From NCBI GenBank assembly GCA_002839315.1, contig PGXV01000006.1, positions 373,176-437,175 of the forward strand: 64,000 bases of DNA. The letters are read 5' to 3'. Source of the stretch: Spirochaetae bacterium HGW-Spirochaetae-3 (lineage in GTDB: Bacteria > Spirochaetota > Spirochaetia > Treponematales > UBA12059). Shown in pieces: positions 17,249 to 24,453 of the stretch (positions within the stretch are counted from its first letter, which is position 1; every line of letters starts with the position of its first letter). The translations under genes and the position numbers were made by a program. The notes under the pieces are model-generated. The model was not told the origin of the DNA. It searched no databases and saw nothing but the letters and a program-made list of their open reading frames with translations.

Positions 17249-17937
17249 GGCCGAAGAACGGAACGGGCCCGGCCGCCTGGCTGGCCGCCTTCTGGCTGGC
17301 CGCCGCGCTCGTTCCGGCCGTAGCCCAGGCCGCGTTCGTAGAAACCGGCGTCGCGAGCTGGTACGGGGAACCGTTCCACGGTAGGCGAACGGCCAACGGA
17401 GAGGTCTTCGACATGCGGGCGATGAGCGCGGCCCATAAGAGCCTCCCGTTCGGGACGCTCGTGCGCGTCACTAATCTGGCCGACGGTCAGAGCGTCGTGG
17501 TAAGGATAAACGACCGGGGCCCGTTCGTCGCGGGCAGAATTATCGACCTGTCTAAGGCGGCCGCCGTGACGATAGGGCTAGACCGGAGCGGTACGGCGCG
17601 CGTGGAGATTCGCTCGGTCCCCGCCGGAACCGCTCTTGGACCGACCGCCACCGGGCCGACCGTGTCCGGAACGACCGCTTCGCCTGGCCTCAAGACGGCC
17701 TTCCCTGACAGTCCTCGGACCATGGTACGCATCCAGGTCGGATCGTATCGGGACGCGGGGAATGCCGGCGCCGCCGTAGAGGGCCTGGCGGCCCTTGGCC
17801 TCGCGGCGATCATCGAGAAGGCCGGATCCTACCATCGCGTGGCGATATACGCAGCATCCGAGGATAGGTCGCGGATCGAGGCCGTTCTCGATAGGGCAGG
17901 GTGGAAAGACCGGCTCGTAAAGGAAATACGCAAGTAA
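17245..17937 (+). CDS. rlpA: RlpA-like lytic transglycosylase-type protein with SPOR-like C-terminus
   Basis: A 230-residue exported protein: signal peptide ending near 'VAQAA' (about residue 29), a double-psi beta-barrel RlpA domain ('GVASWYGEPFHGRRTANGEVFD', then 'LPFGTLVRVTNL' and 'VVVRINDRGPFVAGRIIDLS' with the catalytic-type Asp), a Pro/Thr/Gly-rich linker and a ~70-residue SPOR-like domain ('MVRIQVGSYRDAGNAGAAV'). RlpA of some bacteria cleaves denuded glycan at the septum, and SPOR binds that glycan. The GTG start overlaps the aminotransferase stop (GTGA). The linker carries short imperfect 'PT..GPT.SGTT' repeats. Confidence 0.9.
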   Translation: MRPKNGTGPAAWLAAFWLAAALVPAVAQAAFVETGVASWYGEPFHGRRTANGEVFDMRAMSAAHKSLPFGTLVRVTNLADGQSVVVRINDRGPFVAGRIIDLSKAAAVTIGLDRSGTARVEIRSVPAGTALGPTATGPTVSGTTASPGLKTAFPDSPRTMVRIQVGSYRDAGNAGAAVEGLAALGLAAIIEKAGSYHRVAIYAASEDRSRIEAVLDRAGWKDRLVKEIRK

Positions 17938-17960
17938 TCATCGTGCGAAGAATCGCCGCG

Positions 17961-18003
17961 AAAAGCCCAGCCCGCGGGCATACTCGGCACGCGGACTGGG
18001 CTT
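17961..18003 (-). terminator. Terminator of the ornithine decarboxylase gene
   Basis: A long stem, AAGCCCAG and CCGCG pairing with CGCGG and CTGGGCTT with one C-A mismatch (17963-17976 with 17990-18003), followed on the minus strand by TTTT. It lies 12 bp after the stop at 18015. Confidence 0.7.
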
Positions 18004-18014
18004 GGGAATTCCCG

Positions 18015-19187
18015 TTACTTGAGGACGTAGCAAGCAAGCGGCGGGAAGCCGTTGAAATATACCGAGCTGTAGCTCTGGGTATAAGCGCCAGTCGTCAGGA
18101 TGTAGGCGCGCTCGCCTATCTTGGTGCCGGCGGGCATCTCGTACGGCGTCTTCTCGTAGAGTATGTCCATGCTGTCGCAGGTAGGGCCGGCGAGGTATAT
18201 ATCCAGCGTCGGTCCTTCCTTCTCGAAATAGATCGGATATTTGATCGCCTCGTCGAGCGTCTCGATGAGGCCGCCGAATTTGCCGATGTCCAGGAATACC
18301 CAATGGTACAGGTCGTGGGTGCTCTTCTTGGCGATGTTGACTATCTCGGTGACGATGACGCCGCAGTCGCCGGCCATCGAACGTCCGGGCTCTACGATGA
18401 TCTCGGGAAGCTCGTCTCCGAAATTGTTCTCAAGGAACGACTTGATATCGCCCGCGTAGTGCTCTATCGGGTTGGTGGGATCGGTGTACATGGCCGGGAA
18501 GCCGCCGCCCATGTTTATCATCGATAGCTTGACGCCCTGGTCCTCGGCCCATGAGTAGATATTGCCGACGTTGCCGAGGGCGGTGGACCACTGGCCTATG
18601 TCGCGTTGCTGGCTGCCGACGTGGAACGATATACCGTACGGCTCGAGGCCGAGATCGCGCGCGTGCAGTATGAGGTTGCGGGTCATCTCTGGGTGGGAGC
18701 CGAATTTCCTGGACAGAGGCCAATCGGCGCCTAGGCCCTCGGTGAGTATCCGGAAGAATACCCTGGACTTGGGAGCGGCGCGCGCTATCTTCTCGACGTC
18801 CTCGAAGCTGTCCGTGGCGAAGAGACGGATGCCGTTGTCGTAGAAGTACGCTATATCGCGTTCTTTCTTTATAGTATTGCCGTAGCTCATGCGGTCGGGG
18901 GAGACGCCGAGCCGGAGTAGCTGGTCGAGCTCGTACCGCGTGGCTACGTCGAAGCACGACCCGAGGTCCCTCAGGAGCGATACGACCTCGTCGCTGGGAT
19001 TGGCCTTGACCGCGTAATAGATCTTCGCGAAGGGGATGTTCTTCCGGAGCTCCTCGTATTTGTTACGTACGACGTCGAGGTCCAGGATCAGGCACGGGGT
19101 CTCTTTGTCCTGGGCGAAGCGCTTGACGCGCTCGAAGCGCTCCCTGCTCATGTACTCCTCGAGCGGGAACTCGTACTCTTCTTTCAT
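18015..19187 (-). CDS. Ornithine/lysine decarboxylase, fold-type III (eukaryotic-like ODC)
   Basis: A 390-residue PLP enzyme of the alanine-racemase-fold decarboxylase family, which makes putrescine or cadaverine, the first step to polyamines. PLP Lys is in 'YYAVKANPS'; 'SFHVGSQQ' and 'MGGGFP' bind the phosphate; 'EPGRSMAGD' is the conserved loop; 'GPTCDSMDIL' carries the active-site Cys and Asp of the neighbouring subunit. Length and motifs fit bacterial type III ODC/LDC; the ornithine versus lysine choice cannot be settled by eye. No other polyamine genes are near. The mRNA leader can hide the Shine-Dalgarno in a 13-bp stem (19188-19252), so translation is probably regulated. It has its own terminator and is monocistronic. 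Confidence 0.9.
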   Translation of the reverse strand: MKEEYEFPLEEYMSRERFERVKRFAQDKETPCLILDLDVVRNKYEELRKNIPFAKIYYAVKANPSDEVVSLLRDLGSCFDVATRYELDQLLRLGVSPDRMSYGNTIKKERDIAYFYDNGIRLFATDSFEDVEKIARAAPKSRVFFRILTEGLGADWPLSRKFGSHPEMTRNLILHARDLGLEPYGISFHVGSQQRDIGQWSTALGNVGNIYSWAEDQGVKLSMINMGGGFPAMYTDPTNPIEHYAGDIKSFLENNFGDELPEIIVEPGRSMAGDCGVIVTEIVNIAKKSTHDLYHWVFLDIGKFGGLIETLDEAIKYPIYFEKEGPTLDIYLAGPTCDSMDILYEKTPYEMPAGTKIGERAYILTTGAYTQSYSSVYFNGFPPLACYVLK

Positions 19188-19252
19188 CGCACCTACCTCT
19201 ATAAAGGCTTAATGGCGGCGACTATGCGCAGCCTGCGAAAAAGATAGGTGCG
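19188..19252 (-). promoter_or_regulatory. Structured 5' leader of the ornithine decarboxylase mRNA with SD-sequestering stem
   Basis: In the mRNA sense CGCACCUAUCUUU (19252-19240) pairs with AGAGGUAGGUGCG (19200-19188), which is the SD and all bases up to the AUG: 13 bp with two G-U pairs. The loop holds a small hairpin CGCA-GGC-UGCG. This is the same plan as the sigma factor leader at 8382-8439, and both SD regions contain UAGAGGUA. Possible triggers are temperature, polyamines or a trans-acting RNA; none is shown by the sequence. Confidence 0.55.
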
Positions 19253-19262
19253 CGTACCCCCT

Positions 19263-19292
19263 TTGTCAATAACGAAACGAATAGCCTATTCT
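19263..19292 (+). promoter_or_regulatory. Candidate promoter for the PilZ-TPR genes
   Basis: TTGTCA (19263-19268), 18-bp spacer, TATTCT (19287-19292). Confidence 0.5.
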
Positions 19293-19345
19293 GCAACGCT
19301 TTGATTGACCAAAGGTTGTCCCATGCCGTATTATTGCCGTCACAC

Positions 19346-20194
19346 ATGTCTATCGCCACCAGCCAGCAACTGACCAAGTACTACGATACGTTCCGGACGA
19401 TAGCCGTGACGTATACCAAGGAAGTGGTCAGGTCGACGGGGCTACAGCCCCAGAGCGTCTTCCTCAAGTGCCTCGGCGAACAGTGGCCATGCGTCATCTA
19501 TTCCAGCTCTTTCGACGAGGCGAAGGTCCTTGCGCCGAACAAGCAGGCGCTTATGGAACGAATAACCAAGGCCAACGGCCTCGTAAGCGTTCGCCTGGCG
19601 TTCAAGCTCTCGGACGCCTCCGACCCCGTTCTGTTCTTCGTATCGGGCAAGGTGAACGGCTTCTCGCCGTACGCCCAGTCCAACGGCTCGCTGCAGTTCA
19701 TCTCGCTGCAGTTCACGCAGCGCCCGCCGGACGATTTCGTAGAGATCATGGGCAGGCTGCTCGAGGCGAACGTCAACTCGGCGAGGCGCAGCGACAACCG
19801 CATCCTGCTGACGCCGGACGCGATACGCACGATCGGGCTGGCCCGGAAGGAATCCACGGTGCTGATAGACGGGGTTCCCCGCAGGTGCATACTACGGGAC
19901 CTGTCGTTCTCCGGCGCCAAGGTAATCATCGTCGGCCTGGCTAAATTCCTCGTCGGCAAGCCCTGCGTCCTCCGGATTGACCTCGATGATCCGCGCGAGA
20001 CGGTGGCGATAGCGGGATCGGTCGTTCGCTACGAGGATGTGGAAGGCCGAAAGGACCTGACGGCGATCGCCGTAAAATATAACGACGGCACCATCCCTAT
20101 GTCGTACAAGATGCACATCAACGACTATCTCGGGCAGAAGAAGAACCAATCCGACGACGAGCAGGCGCCTTCGGCGCCCTCTAAGGCTCGATAA
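19346..20194 (+). CDS. PilZ domain c-di-GMP receptor (PlzA-like)
   Basis: A 282-residue protein with a ~150-residue N-terminal domain and a C-terminal PilZ domain, the layout of spirochaetal PlzA (PilZN-PilZ). The c-di-GMP motif is complete: R-x3-R in 'PRRCILRDLS' (near residue 190) and D-x-S-x2-G in 'DLSFSGAKV'. The Lys/Ser/Glu-rich tail is disordered. PlzA proteins bind c-di-GMP and affect motility and virulence in other spirochaetes. The start is uncertain: ATG at 19346 has no SD; a TTG at 19301 gives 15 more residues. The diguanylate cyclase at 55962 could supply its ligand. A TPR gene follows 18 bp downstream. Confidence 0.82.
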   Translation: MSIATSQQLTKYYDTFRTIAVTYTKEVVRSTGLQPQSVFLKCLGEQWPCVIYSSSFDEAKVLAPNKQALMERITKANGLVSVRLAFKLSDASDPVLFFVSGKVNGFSPYAQSNGSLQFISLQFTQRPPDDFVEIMGRLLEANVNSARRSDNRILLTPDAIRTIGLARKESTVLIDGVPRRCILRDLSFSGAKVIIVGLAKFLVGKPCVLRIDLDDPRETVAIAGSVVRYEDVEGRKDLTAIAVKYNDGTIPMSYKMHINDYLGQKKNQSDDEQAPSAPSKAR

Positions 20195-20212
20195 TACTTT
20201 TTTGGAGAAGAG

Positions 20213-21325
20213 ATGACAGACGCAGACTCCCCGCGCCTTCCGGGCAATATCGTTTTCATAGAGATTCCCGCCGCCATGGCCAGGCCTATCGGCTCGTTCT
20301 CGGTAGACCCGGCGATCCCGATACCGGTCGAGCTCGGCCAGGACGCGACCGATCTTTCCGGCTTGTCCTGGGAGATGATCGTAGCCGGCATGCTTCGCCT
20401 CCTGGCCTACGATCCGGGCAACGGCAACGCGCCGTACTACCGCGACTTCGTGTTGGCCGTGAAGCCGGGCATATTCGCCGAATTGTCCGAGACGGGCATA
20501 CTCAAGGCGCGCAACGGCGACCTCGACGTGGCCGAGGAGATCTTCCGGGCGCTCGGAGGCTTGGCTCCCGATGCGCCGGAGCCGACGCTGAACCTGGCCA
20601 TCCTGTACGAGGACAAGGCCGACGCCCTCGACCGTTCCGGCAAGACCGACCTCGCCGATGCCGTGCGTAACAAGGCCTTCGATACCTACAAGAATCTCCT
20701 CGCTCTGGAGCCGGCCTATCCGGACGCGTTCTTCAACGCCGGATTCTTCTACCTGAAGAACCGTTCCTACGAACAGGCGGCCAGGATGTTCGAGTCCTAC
20801 GCCGAGCTGGGTGACGACGAGGCCAAGCTCGAGAAGGCCAAGGAAATCGTCGGCAAGCTACGGGTAAGGGGCGACGCCGACTCGATGTTCAAGGAGGCCT
20901 ACGACTTCATCCGCATGGGCAGGGAGGAGGAGGGCATACGGCGGGCCCTCGAATTCGTCCAGGCTAACGACGGTATCTGGAACGGCTGGTTCCTCGTCGG
21001 TTGGGGTAACCGCCGCCTCGGACGATTCTCCGAAGGCCGCGACGCCTTCATTAAGGCGCTGGAACTCGGCGCCGACGAGGTCGACGTGCTCAATGAGCTG
21101 GCTATCTGCGAGATGGAGCTCGACCTGCTCTCCGATAGCCGGAAGCGCCTGGAGCGAGCGCTGCTCAAGGAGCCGGAGAACGTCAAGATCATCTCCAACC
21201 TGGGAGTCGTGGCGAGGAGGCAGGGCCGGAACGACGAGGCCGCCGGCTTCTTCCGCACCGTGCTCGACCTGGAACCCGGAGACGCGCTCGCGCGGGCGCA
21301 ACTAGACGAACTGGCCTCGACTTGA
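20213..21325 (+). CDS. Tetratricopeptide repeat protein
   Basis: A 370-residue cytoplasmic protein built mostly of TPR helices. Repeat units are seen around 'ILKARNGDLDVAEEIFRALGGLAPD', 'YPDAFFNAGFFYLKNRSYEQAARMF', 'GIWNGWFLVGWGNRRLGRFSEGRDAFIKALELG' and 'NVKIISNLGVVARRQGRNDEAAGFFRTVLDLEPGD'. There is no signal peptide or catalytic motif; TPR arrays serve as protein-binding scaffolds. The SD TTGGAGAAGAG is at 20201-20211. It is cotranscribed with the PilZ gene 18 bp upstream, which suggests a partner role in the same signalling path, but this is only positional. Confidence 0.85.
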   Translation: MTDADSPRLPGNIVFIEIPAAMARPIGSFSVDPAIPIPVELGQDATDLSGLSWEMIVAGMLRLLAYDPGNGNAPYYRDFVLAVKPGIFAELSETGILKARNGDLDVAEEIFRALGGLAPDAPEPTLNLAILYEDKADALDRSGKTDLADAVRNKAFDTYKNLLALEPAYPDAFFNAGFFYLKNRSYEQAARMFESYAELGDDEAKLEKAKEIVGKLRVRGDADSMFKEAYDFIRMGREEEGIRRALEFVQANDGIWNGWFLVGWGNRRLGRFSEGRDAFIKALELGADEVDVLNELAICEMELDLLSDSRKRLERALLKEPENVKIISNLGVVARRQGRNDEAAGFFRTVLDLEPGDALARAQLDELAST

Positions 21326-21350
21326 CCCCGATCGGGCCCGCGGCTAGTAT
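21322..21350 (+). promoter_or_regulatory. Candidate promoter of the GerMN gene, giving an almost leaderless mRNA
   Basis: TTGACC (21322-21327), 17-bp spacer, TAGTAT (21345-21350), overlapping the TPR stop codon. The expected start site is within about 3 nt of the ATG at 21360, and no SD exists. Confidence 0.5.
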
Positions 21351-21359
21351 CATCTGATC

Positions 21360-22178
21360 ATGGCGCAACGAAAATCGGGAACCGCCAGGGGTTCGTCCAA
21401 AGGGAAAAAAGGAACCGGATGCCTCGTCTGGCTCGTTATGCTCCTCGTCACGCTGCTACTGTTCGTCTTCAGCTGGGATACCATCAAGAATACGCTGGAA
21501 ACGACGGGTTTCATGGAGGCGATCGGTGGCCCCGCTTCCGGCGGAGAGCCCGTAGCCGTTCCGGCGCCGGCCCCCGTCACGGGCGACGGGAGTCTAGGCG
21601 CCGATGTCACGCCATCGCCGGCGACCGATTCGCGGAAGCCGGACGCCGAGGCTCCATCCGCCGTTCCGACGGCGACGCCCAAGCCCGCAAGGCCCGCAGA
21701 CGAGGCGCCCGTGGCGACCGCGCCTCCGACCGCGAGCCCGATGGAGCTGATCAAGTCGACAAGACTGGCCGAACTGTACTTCATCCGCGTCGACGACGAC
21801 GGCACGATCAGCCGGCACGAGGTGAAGCGCACCGTCTCCGCCTCCGATTCGCCCATGACCGACGCGCTCGACGCGCTGATGTCGGGGCCGAACGCCGACG
21901 AGCTGGCCCGGGGCTATATCAGCCTCATCCCTTCCGAGACTCGGTTGCTCGCGGCTCAGGTACGCGGATCGACCGCGTACCTAGACTTCAACGAGGCCTT
22001 CATGTACAACCGCTACGGTATAGAGGGGTACGCCGGCCAGCTTAAGCAGATCGTCTATACGGCTACGGGATTCTCTACCGTCAAGGACGTGCAGATCCTG
22101 ATAGAGGGACAGAAGCGCGACTATCTCGGAGGCGACGGCGTATATATCGGCAAGCCGCTGTCCCGGGCGTCGTTCTAG
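21360..22178 (+). CDS. Membrane-anchored GerMN domain protein
   Basis: A 272-residue protein: basic N-terminus, one transmembrane helix (about residues 20-40, 'CLVWLVMLLVTLLLFVFSW'), a ~90-residue Pro/Ala/Thr-rich linker and a C-terminal GerMN domain (from about 135: 'AELYFIRVDDDGTISRHEVKR', 'DALDALMSGPN', 'AQVRGSTAYLDFNEAFM', 'LKQIVYTATGFSTVKDVQILI'). GerMN occurs in spore-germination GerM and in envelope proteins of non-sporulating bacteria and may bind peptidoglycan-related ligands. The ATG has no SD and lies just after a promoter-like sequence. It is followed 10 bp later by arfB. Confidence 0.85.
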   Translation: MAQRKSGTARGSSKGKKGTGCLVWLVMLLVTLLLFVFSWDTIKNTLETTGFMEAIGGPASGGEPVAVPAPAPVTGDGSLGADVTPSPATDSRKPDAEAPSAVPTATPKPARPADEAPVATAPPTASPMELIKSTRLAELYFIRVDDDGTISRHEVKRTVSASDSPMTDALDALMSGPNADELARGYISLIPSETRLLAAQVRGSTAYLDFNEAFMYNRYGIEGYAGQLKQIVYTATGFSTVKDVQILIEGQKRDYLGGDGVYIGKPLSRASF

Positions 22179-22188
22179 GCCCGCCGCC

Positions 22189-22608
22189 ATGCGCATCGAC
22201 GCTATAGAACGATCGATTCCCGCCATCGCCGAGCTCGAGTACGCCAGGTCTTCCGGCCCGGGCGGGCAGAACGTAAACAAGGTAGAGACGAAGGTGCGGG
22301 CCCGCATAGACCTCGGCAGGGTCGAAGGCCTGTCGGAGGCCGAGCGCGCGCGAGCCAAGGCTACGCTCGCGGGACGGCTGGACTCTGACGGCCGCCTGTA
22401 CGTCGCGGTGGACCTGGAACGCAGCCGCTCCGCCAACGAGTCCAGTGCGATCGACCGGCTCGTGGAGCTCGTCGTCAAGGCCGCCCGTATCCCCAAGCGG
22501 CGCGTGGCTACCAAGCCGACCCGGGCGTCGAAGGAACGGCGACTGGCGTCGAAGCGATCGCGATCGGCTACCAAGGGCGGACGTTCGTCTCCGAATCGAG
22601 ACGAATGA
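22189..22608 (+). CDS. arfB: Alternative ribosome-rescue factor ArfB (YaeJ-type peptidyl-tRNA hydrolase)
   Basis: A 139-residue class I release-factor-like protein that frees ribosomes stalled on mRNA without a stop codon. The catalytic GGQ is in 'SSGPGGQNVNKVETKV' (about residues 22-37). The C-terminal tail is strongly basic ('RRVATKPTRASKERRLASKRSRSATKGGR'-type composition), which in ArfB threads into the empty mRNA channel and separates it from true RF1/RF2. Length matches E. coli YaeJ (140). It lies 10 bp after the GerMN gene and is followed by the gcv promoter region. Confidence 0.93.
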   Translation: MRIDAIERSIPAIAELEYARSSGPGGQNVNKVETKVRARIDLGRVEGLSEAERARAKATLAGRLDSDGRLYVAVDLERSRSANESSAIDRLVELVVKAARIPKRRVATKPTRASKERRLASKRSRSATKGGRSSPNRDE

Positions 22609-22622
22609 CGAAGCTCGCGTAT

Positions 22623-22676
22623 GCTCAGTCTGAATGTAAGTTTTAACAATCAAAATACCGTTTTAATCGACTGAGC
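22623..22676. promoter_or_regulatory. Inverted repeat flanking an AT-rich stretch before the gcv promoter
   Basis: GCTCAGTC (22623-22630) and GACTGAGC (22669-22676) are perfect 8-bp inverted repeats around 38 AT-rich bases. The right arm touches the -35 box of gcvT. It could be a weak terminator of arfB or paired operator half-sites; there is no T-run after the right arm. Confidence 0.4.
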
Positions 22677-22705
22677 TTGTCGCCTTCCCTGTTTCAAGCT
22701 ACAAT
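22677..22705 (+). promoter_or_regulatory. Promoter of the glycine cleavage operon
   Basis: TTGTCG (22677-22682), 17-bp spacer, TACAAT (22700-22705). The ~50-nt leader holds a short hairpin (CGAAACG/CGTTTCG, 22713-22728) and an SD GAGGAGGG. It is too short for a glycine riboswitch. Confidence 0.6.
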
Positions 22706-22762
22706 ACCGTGATCGAAACGGACGTTTCGTTAATCGATAGCGGCCGTGCGAGGAGGGAAATC

Positions 22763-23869
22763 GTGGATCAGACCCGTTTACATGCCTGGCATATAGCCGC
22801 GGGAGCCAAGATGGCTCCGTTCGCCGGATACGATATGCCGATAAGCTATCCTATGGGCTCCGTCGAGGAGCATCTCGTTACGAGGCGCTCCGTAGGCCTT
22901 TTCGACATCGATCATATGGGCCAGGTGGAAGTCACCGGCCCGGGAGCCGACGCGTTCGTATCGCGAATAGTCAGCTCCCGCGTGCTCGATATGAAGGACG
23001 GCGACGCCCGTTATTCGCTGCTTCTCAACGAGCGCGGCACCGTCATCGACGACCTGTTCGTGTACAAGCTCCCCCGCGCGTGGTGGATCGTCGTCAACGC
23101 GTCGAACCGGGCCGAGGACCTGGCCTGGATGAGAGCGCTCGCGAATACGCATAAACCCGCCGAAGTCCGCATCGATGACCGTTCCGAGGAAACCTACATG
23201 ATAGCGGTTCAGGGCCCGCGCGCGATCGAGCTCCTCGACCTGGTCTCCGACTCGAGGATATCGGCGTACCCGCGCTTCAGCTCAGGCAATGCCAAGGTAC
23301 TCGGCGTCCCGTGCCTCGTCGGCCGGACCGGCTATACCGGCGAGGACGGCGTCGAGCTGTTCTTCCCCGCGGACGACGCCGAGAAGCTGTGGACCGGCCT
23401 TATAGCCGAGGGCGAGAAGCGCGGCATAGAGACGAAGGCCATAGGGCTCGCGGCCCGCGACAGCCTTCGCTTCGAGGCGGGCATGCCGCTTCACGGCCAC
23501 GAGCTGTCGCAGGACATCAGCCCGCTGGAGTCCGGATTCAAGTGGGCCTGCGACCTGGAGAAGGATTTCGTAGGCAAGGCCGCCGTCGAGAGACTGGCCT
23601 CCGCGGGCGTAACCCGCAAGCTCGTCGGCCTTACGGTCCAGGGCGGCGTACCGCGAGAGGGGTACGAGGTTCAGGACGAGAGCGGCCGCGCTGTCGGCTC
23701 GGTCGTAGCCGGCATGTTCTGCCCGACCGCCAAGGTATTCGCCGCGAACGCCTTCGTGGAGCCGGGACTGGCCAAGTCGGGCACGGCGCTCAGGGTGATC
23801 ATACGCGGTAAGCCCGCGCCCGCCGTCGTCGTCAAGCGGCCGCTGTACGTCCCCGCTTACCGACGCTAA
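22763..23869 (+). CDS. gcvT: Glycine cleavage system T protein (aminomethyltransferase)
   Basis: A 368-residue GcvT, which moves the methylene group from aminomethyl-lipoyl-GcvH to tetrahydrofolate and releases ammonia. Family segments: 'HAWHIAAGAKMAPFAGYDMP', 'VGLFDIDHMGQVEVTGPGA', 'GYTGEDGVELFF' and the Arg/Asp folate region 'AARDSLRFEAGMPLHGHEL'. The GTG at 22763 is chosen because AGGAGGG lies 5 nt upstream and the resulting length matches the family (360-375); a GTG at 22709 has no SD and adds a non-family tail. It is the first gene of a gcvT-H-PA-PB operon, separated from gcvH by a ~195-bp non-coding gap. Confidence 0.94.
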   Translation: MDQTRLHAWHIAAGAKMAPFAGYDMPISYPMGSVEEHLVTRRSVGLFDIDHMGQVEVTGPGADAFVSRIVSSRVLDMKDGDARYSLLLNERGTVIDDLFVYKLPRAWWIVVNASNRAEDLAWMRALANTHKPAEVRIDDRSEETYMIAVQGPRAIELLDLVSDSRISAYPRFSSGNAKVLGVPCLVGRTGYTGEDGVELFFPADDAEKLWTGLIAEGEKRGIETKAIGLAARDSLRFEAGMPLHGHELSQDISPLESGFKWACDLEKDFVGKAAVERLASAGVTRKLVGLTVQGGVPREGYEVQDESGRAVGSVVAGMFCPTAKVFAANAFVEPGLAKSGTALRVIIRGKPAPAVVVKRPLYVPAYRR

Positions 23870-23892
23870 GGCCGCGGTTGCCGAACGAAAAT

Positions 23893-24013
23893 GGGGAACC
23901 ATAGAGACACCGAGGATAGTGAGAGGAGCGTATACGTGAGCGAGAGGGAGCATGAAAACCCGTCGAATTCCTTTTTACTCTCGTTTCCCTTATTCTTCTT
24001 TGCGCCTCTGTAG
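23893..24013. repeat. Possible degenerate inverted-repeat element in the gcvT-gcvH gap
   Basis: The two ends form an imperfect inverted repeat (left arm 23898-23929 around 'AGAGACACCGAGG', right arm 23981-24013 around 'TTCTTTGCGCCTCTGT'). The segment is purine-rich on the left, pyrimidine-rich on the right, and clearly lower in GC than the genes around it. It holds no open reading frame. It may be a decayed MITE/REP-like dispersed repeat or a folded processing site between gcvT and gcvH. Confidence 0.3.
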
Positions 24014-24065
24014 CATATTCTGTATTTAGCTTATTCCGTTACGGTCGTATCACGAGGAGGAAGCC

Positions 24066-24449
24066 ATGAGCATCGATAAGAATTCGCGCTACCGCAGCTC
24101 GCACGAATGGGCACGCAAGGACGGCGCAAGGGTCGTCTCCGGTATCTCCGATCATGCGCAGGACGCGCTCGGCGATATCGTCTTCGTCGAGCTGCCCGAG
24201 GTCGGGAAGGTCCTGAAGCAGGGCGAGGCGTTCGGCGTCGTCGAGTCGGTCAAGGCCGCGAGCGACGTATATATGCCGATGTCGGGCAAGATCCTGGCAG
24301 TCAACGAGGCTCTCTCCGGAGATCCCGCGCTCGTCAACAGGGAACCCTATTCCGGCGGCTGGTTCATCGCCTACGAGCCGACCAACCCCTCCGAGTGGGA
24401 CGGGCTCCTGACCCCCGAGGCGTACGAGGCAGAAGCCGGTAAGGAGTAA
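24066..24449 (+). CDS. gcvH: Glycine cleavage system H protein
   Basis: A 127-residue lipoyl carrier that shuttles the aminomethyl group between GcvP, GcvT and Lpd. The lipoyl-lysine is Lys63 in 'VVESVKAASDVYMP', placed on the beta hairpin typical of the family, and 'SHEWARKDG' and 'ALGDIVFVELPEVG' are standard. SD GAGGAGG precedes the ATG. Its 4-bp gap to gcvPA and the shared strand show an operon. The lipoate could be attached by LplA encoded at 38807. Confidence 0.96.
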   Translation: MSIDKNSRYRSSHEWARKDGARVVSGISDHAQDALGDIVFVELPEVGKVLKQGEAFGVVESVKAASDVYMPMSGKILAVNEALSGDPALVNREPYSGGWFIAYEPTNPSEWDGLLTPEAYEAEAGKE

Positions 24450-24453
24450 GGCC

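Noticed and set aside
22706-22762. Glycine riboswitch upstream of gcvT
   Set aside because: The leader is only about 50 nt and has none of the tandem aptamer cores; only a short hairpin and the SD are present.
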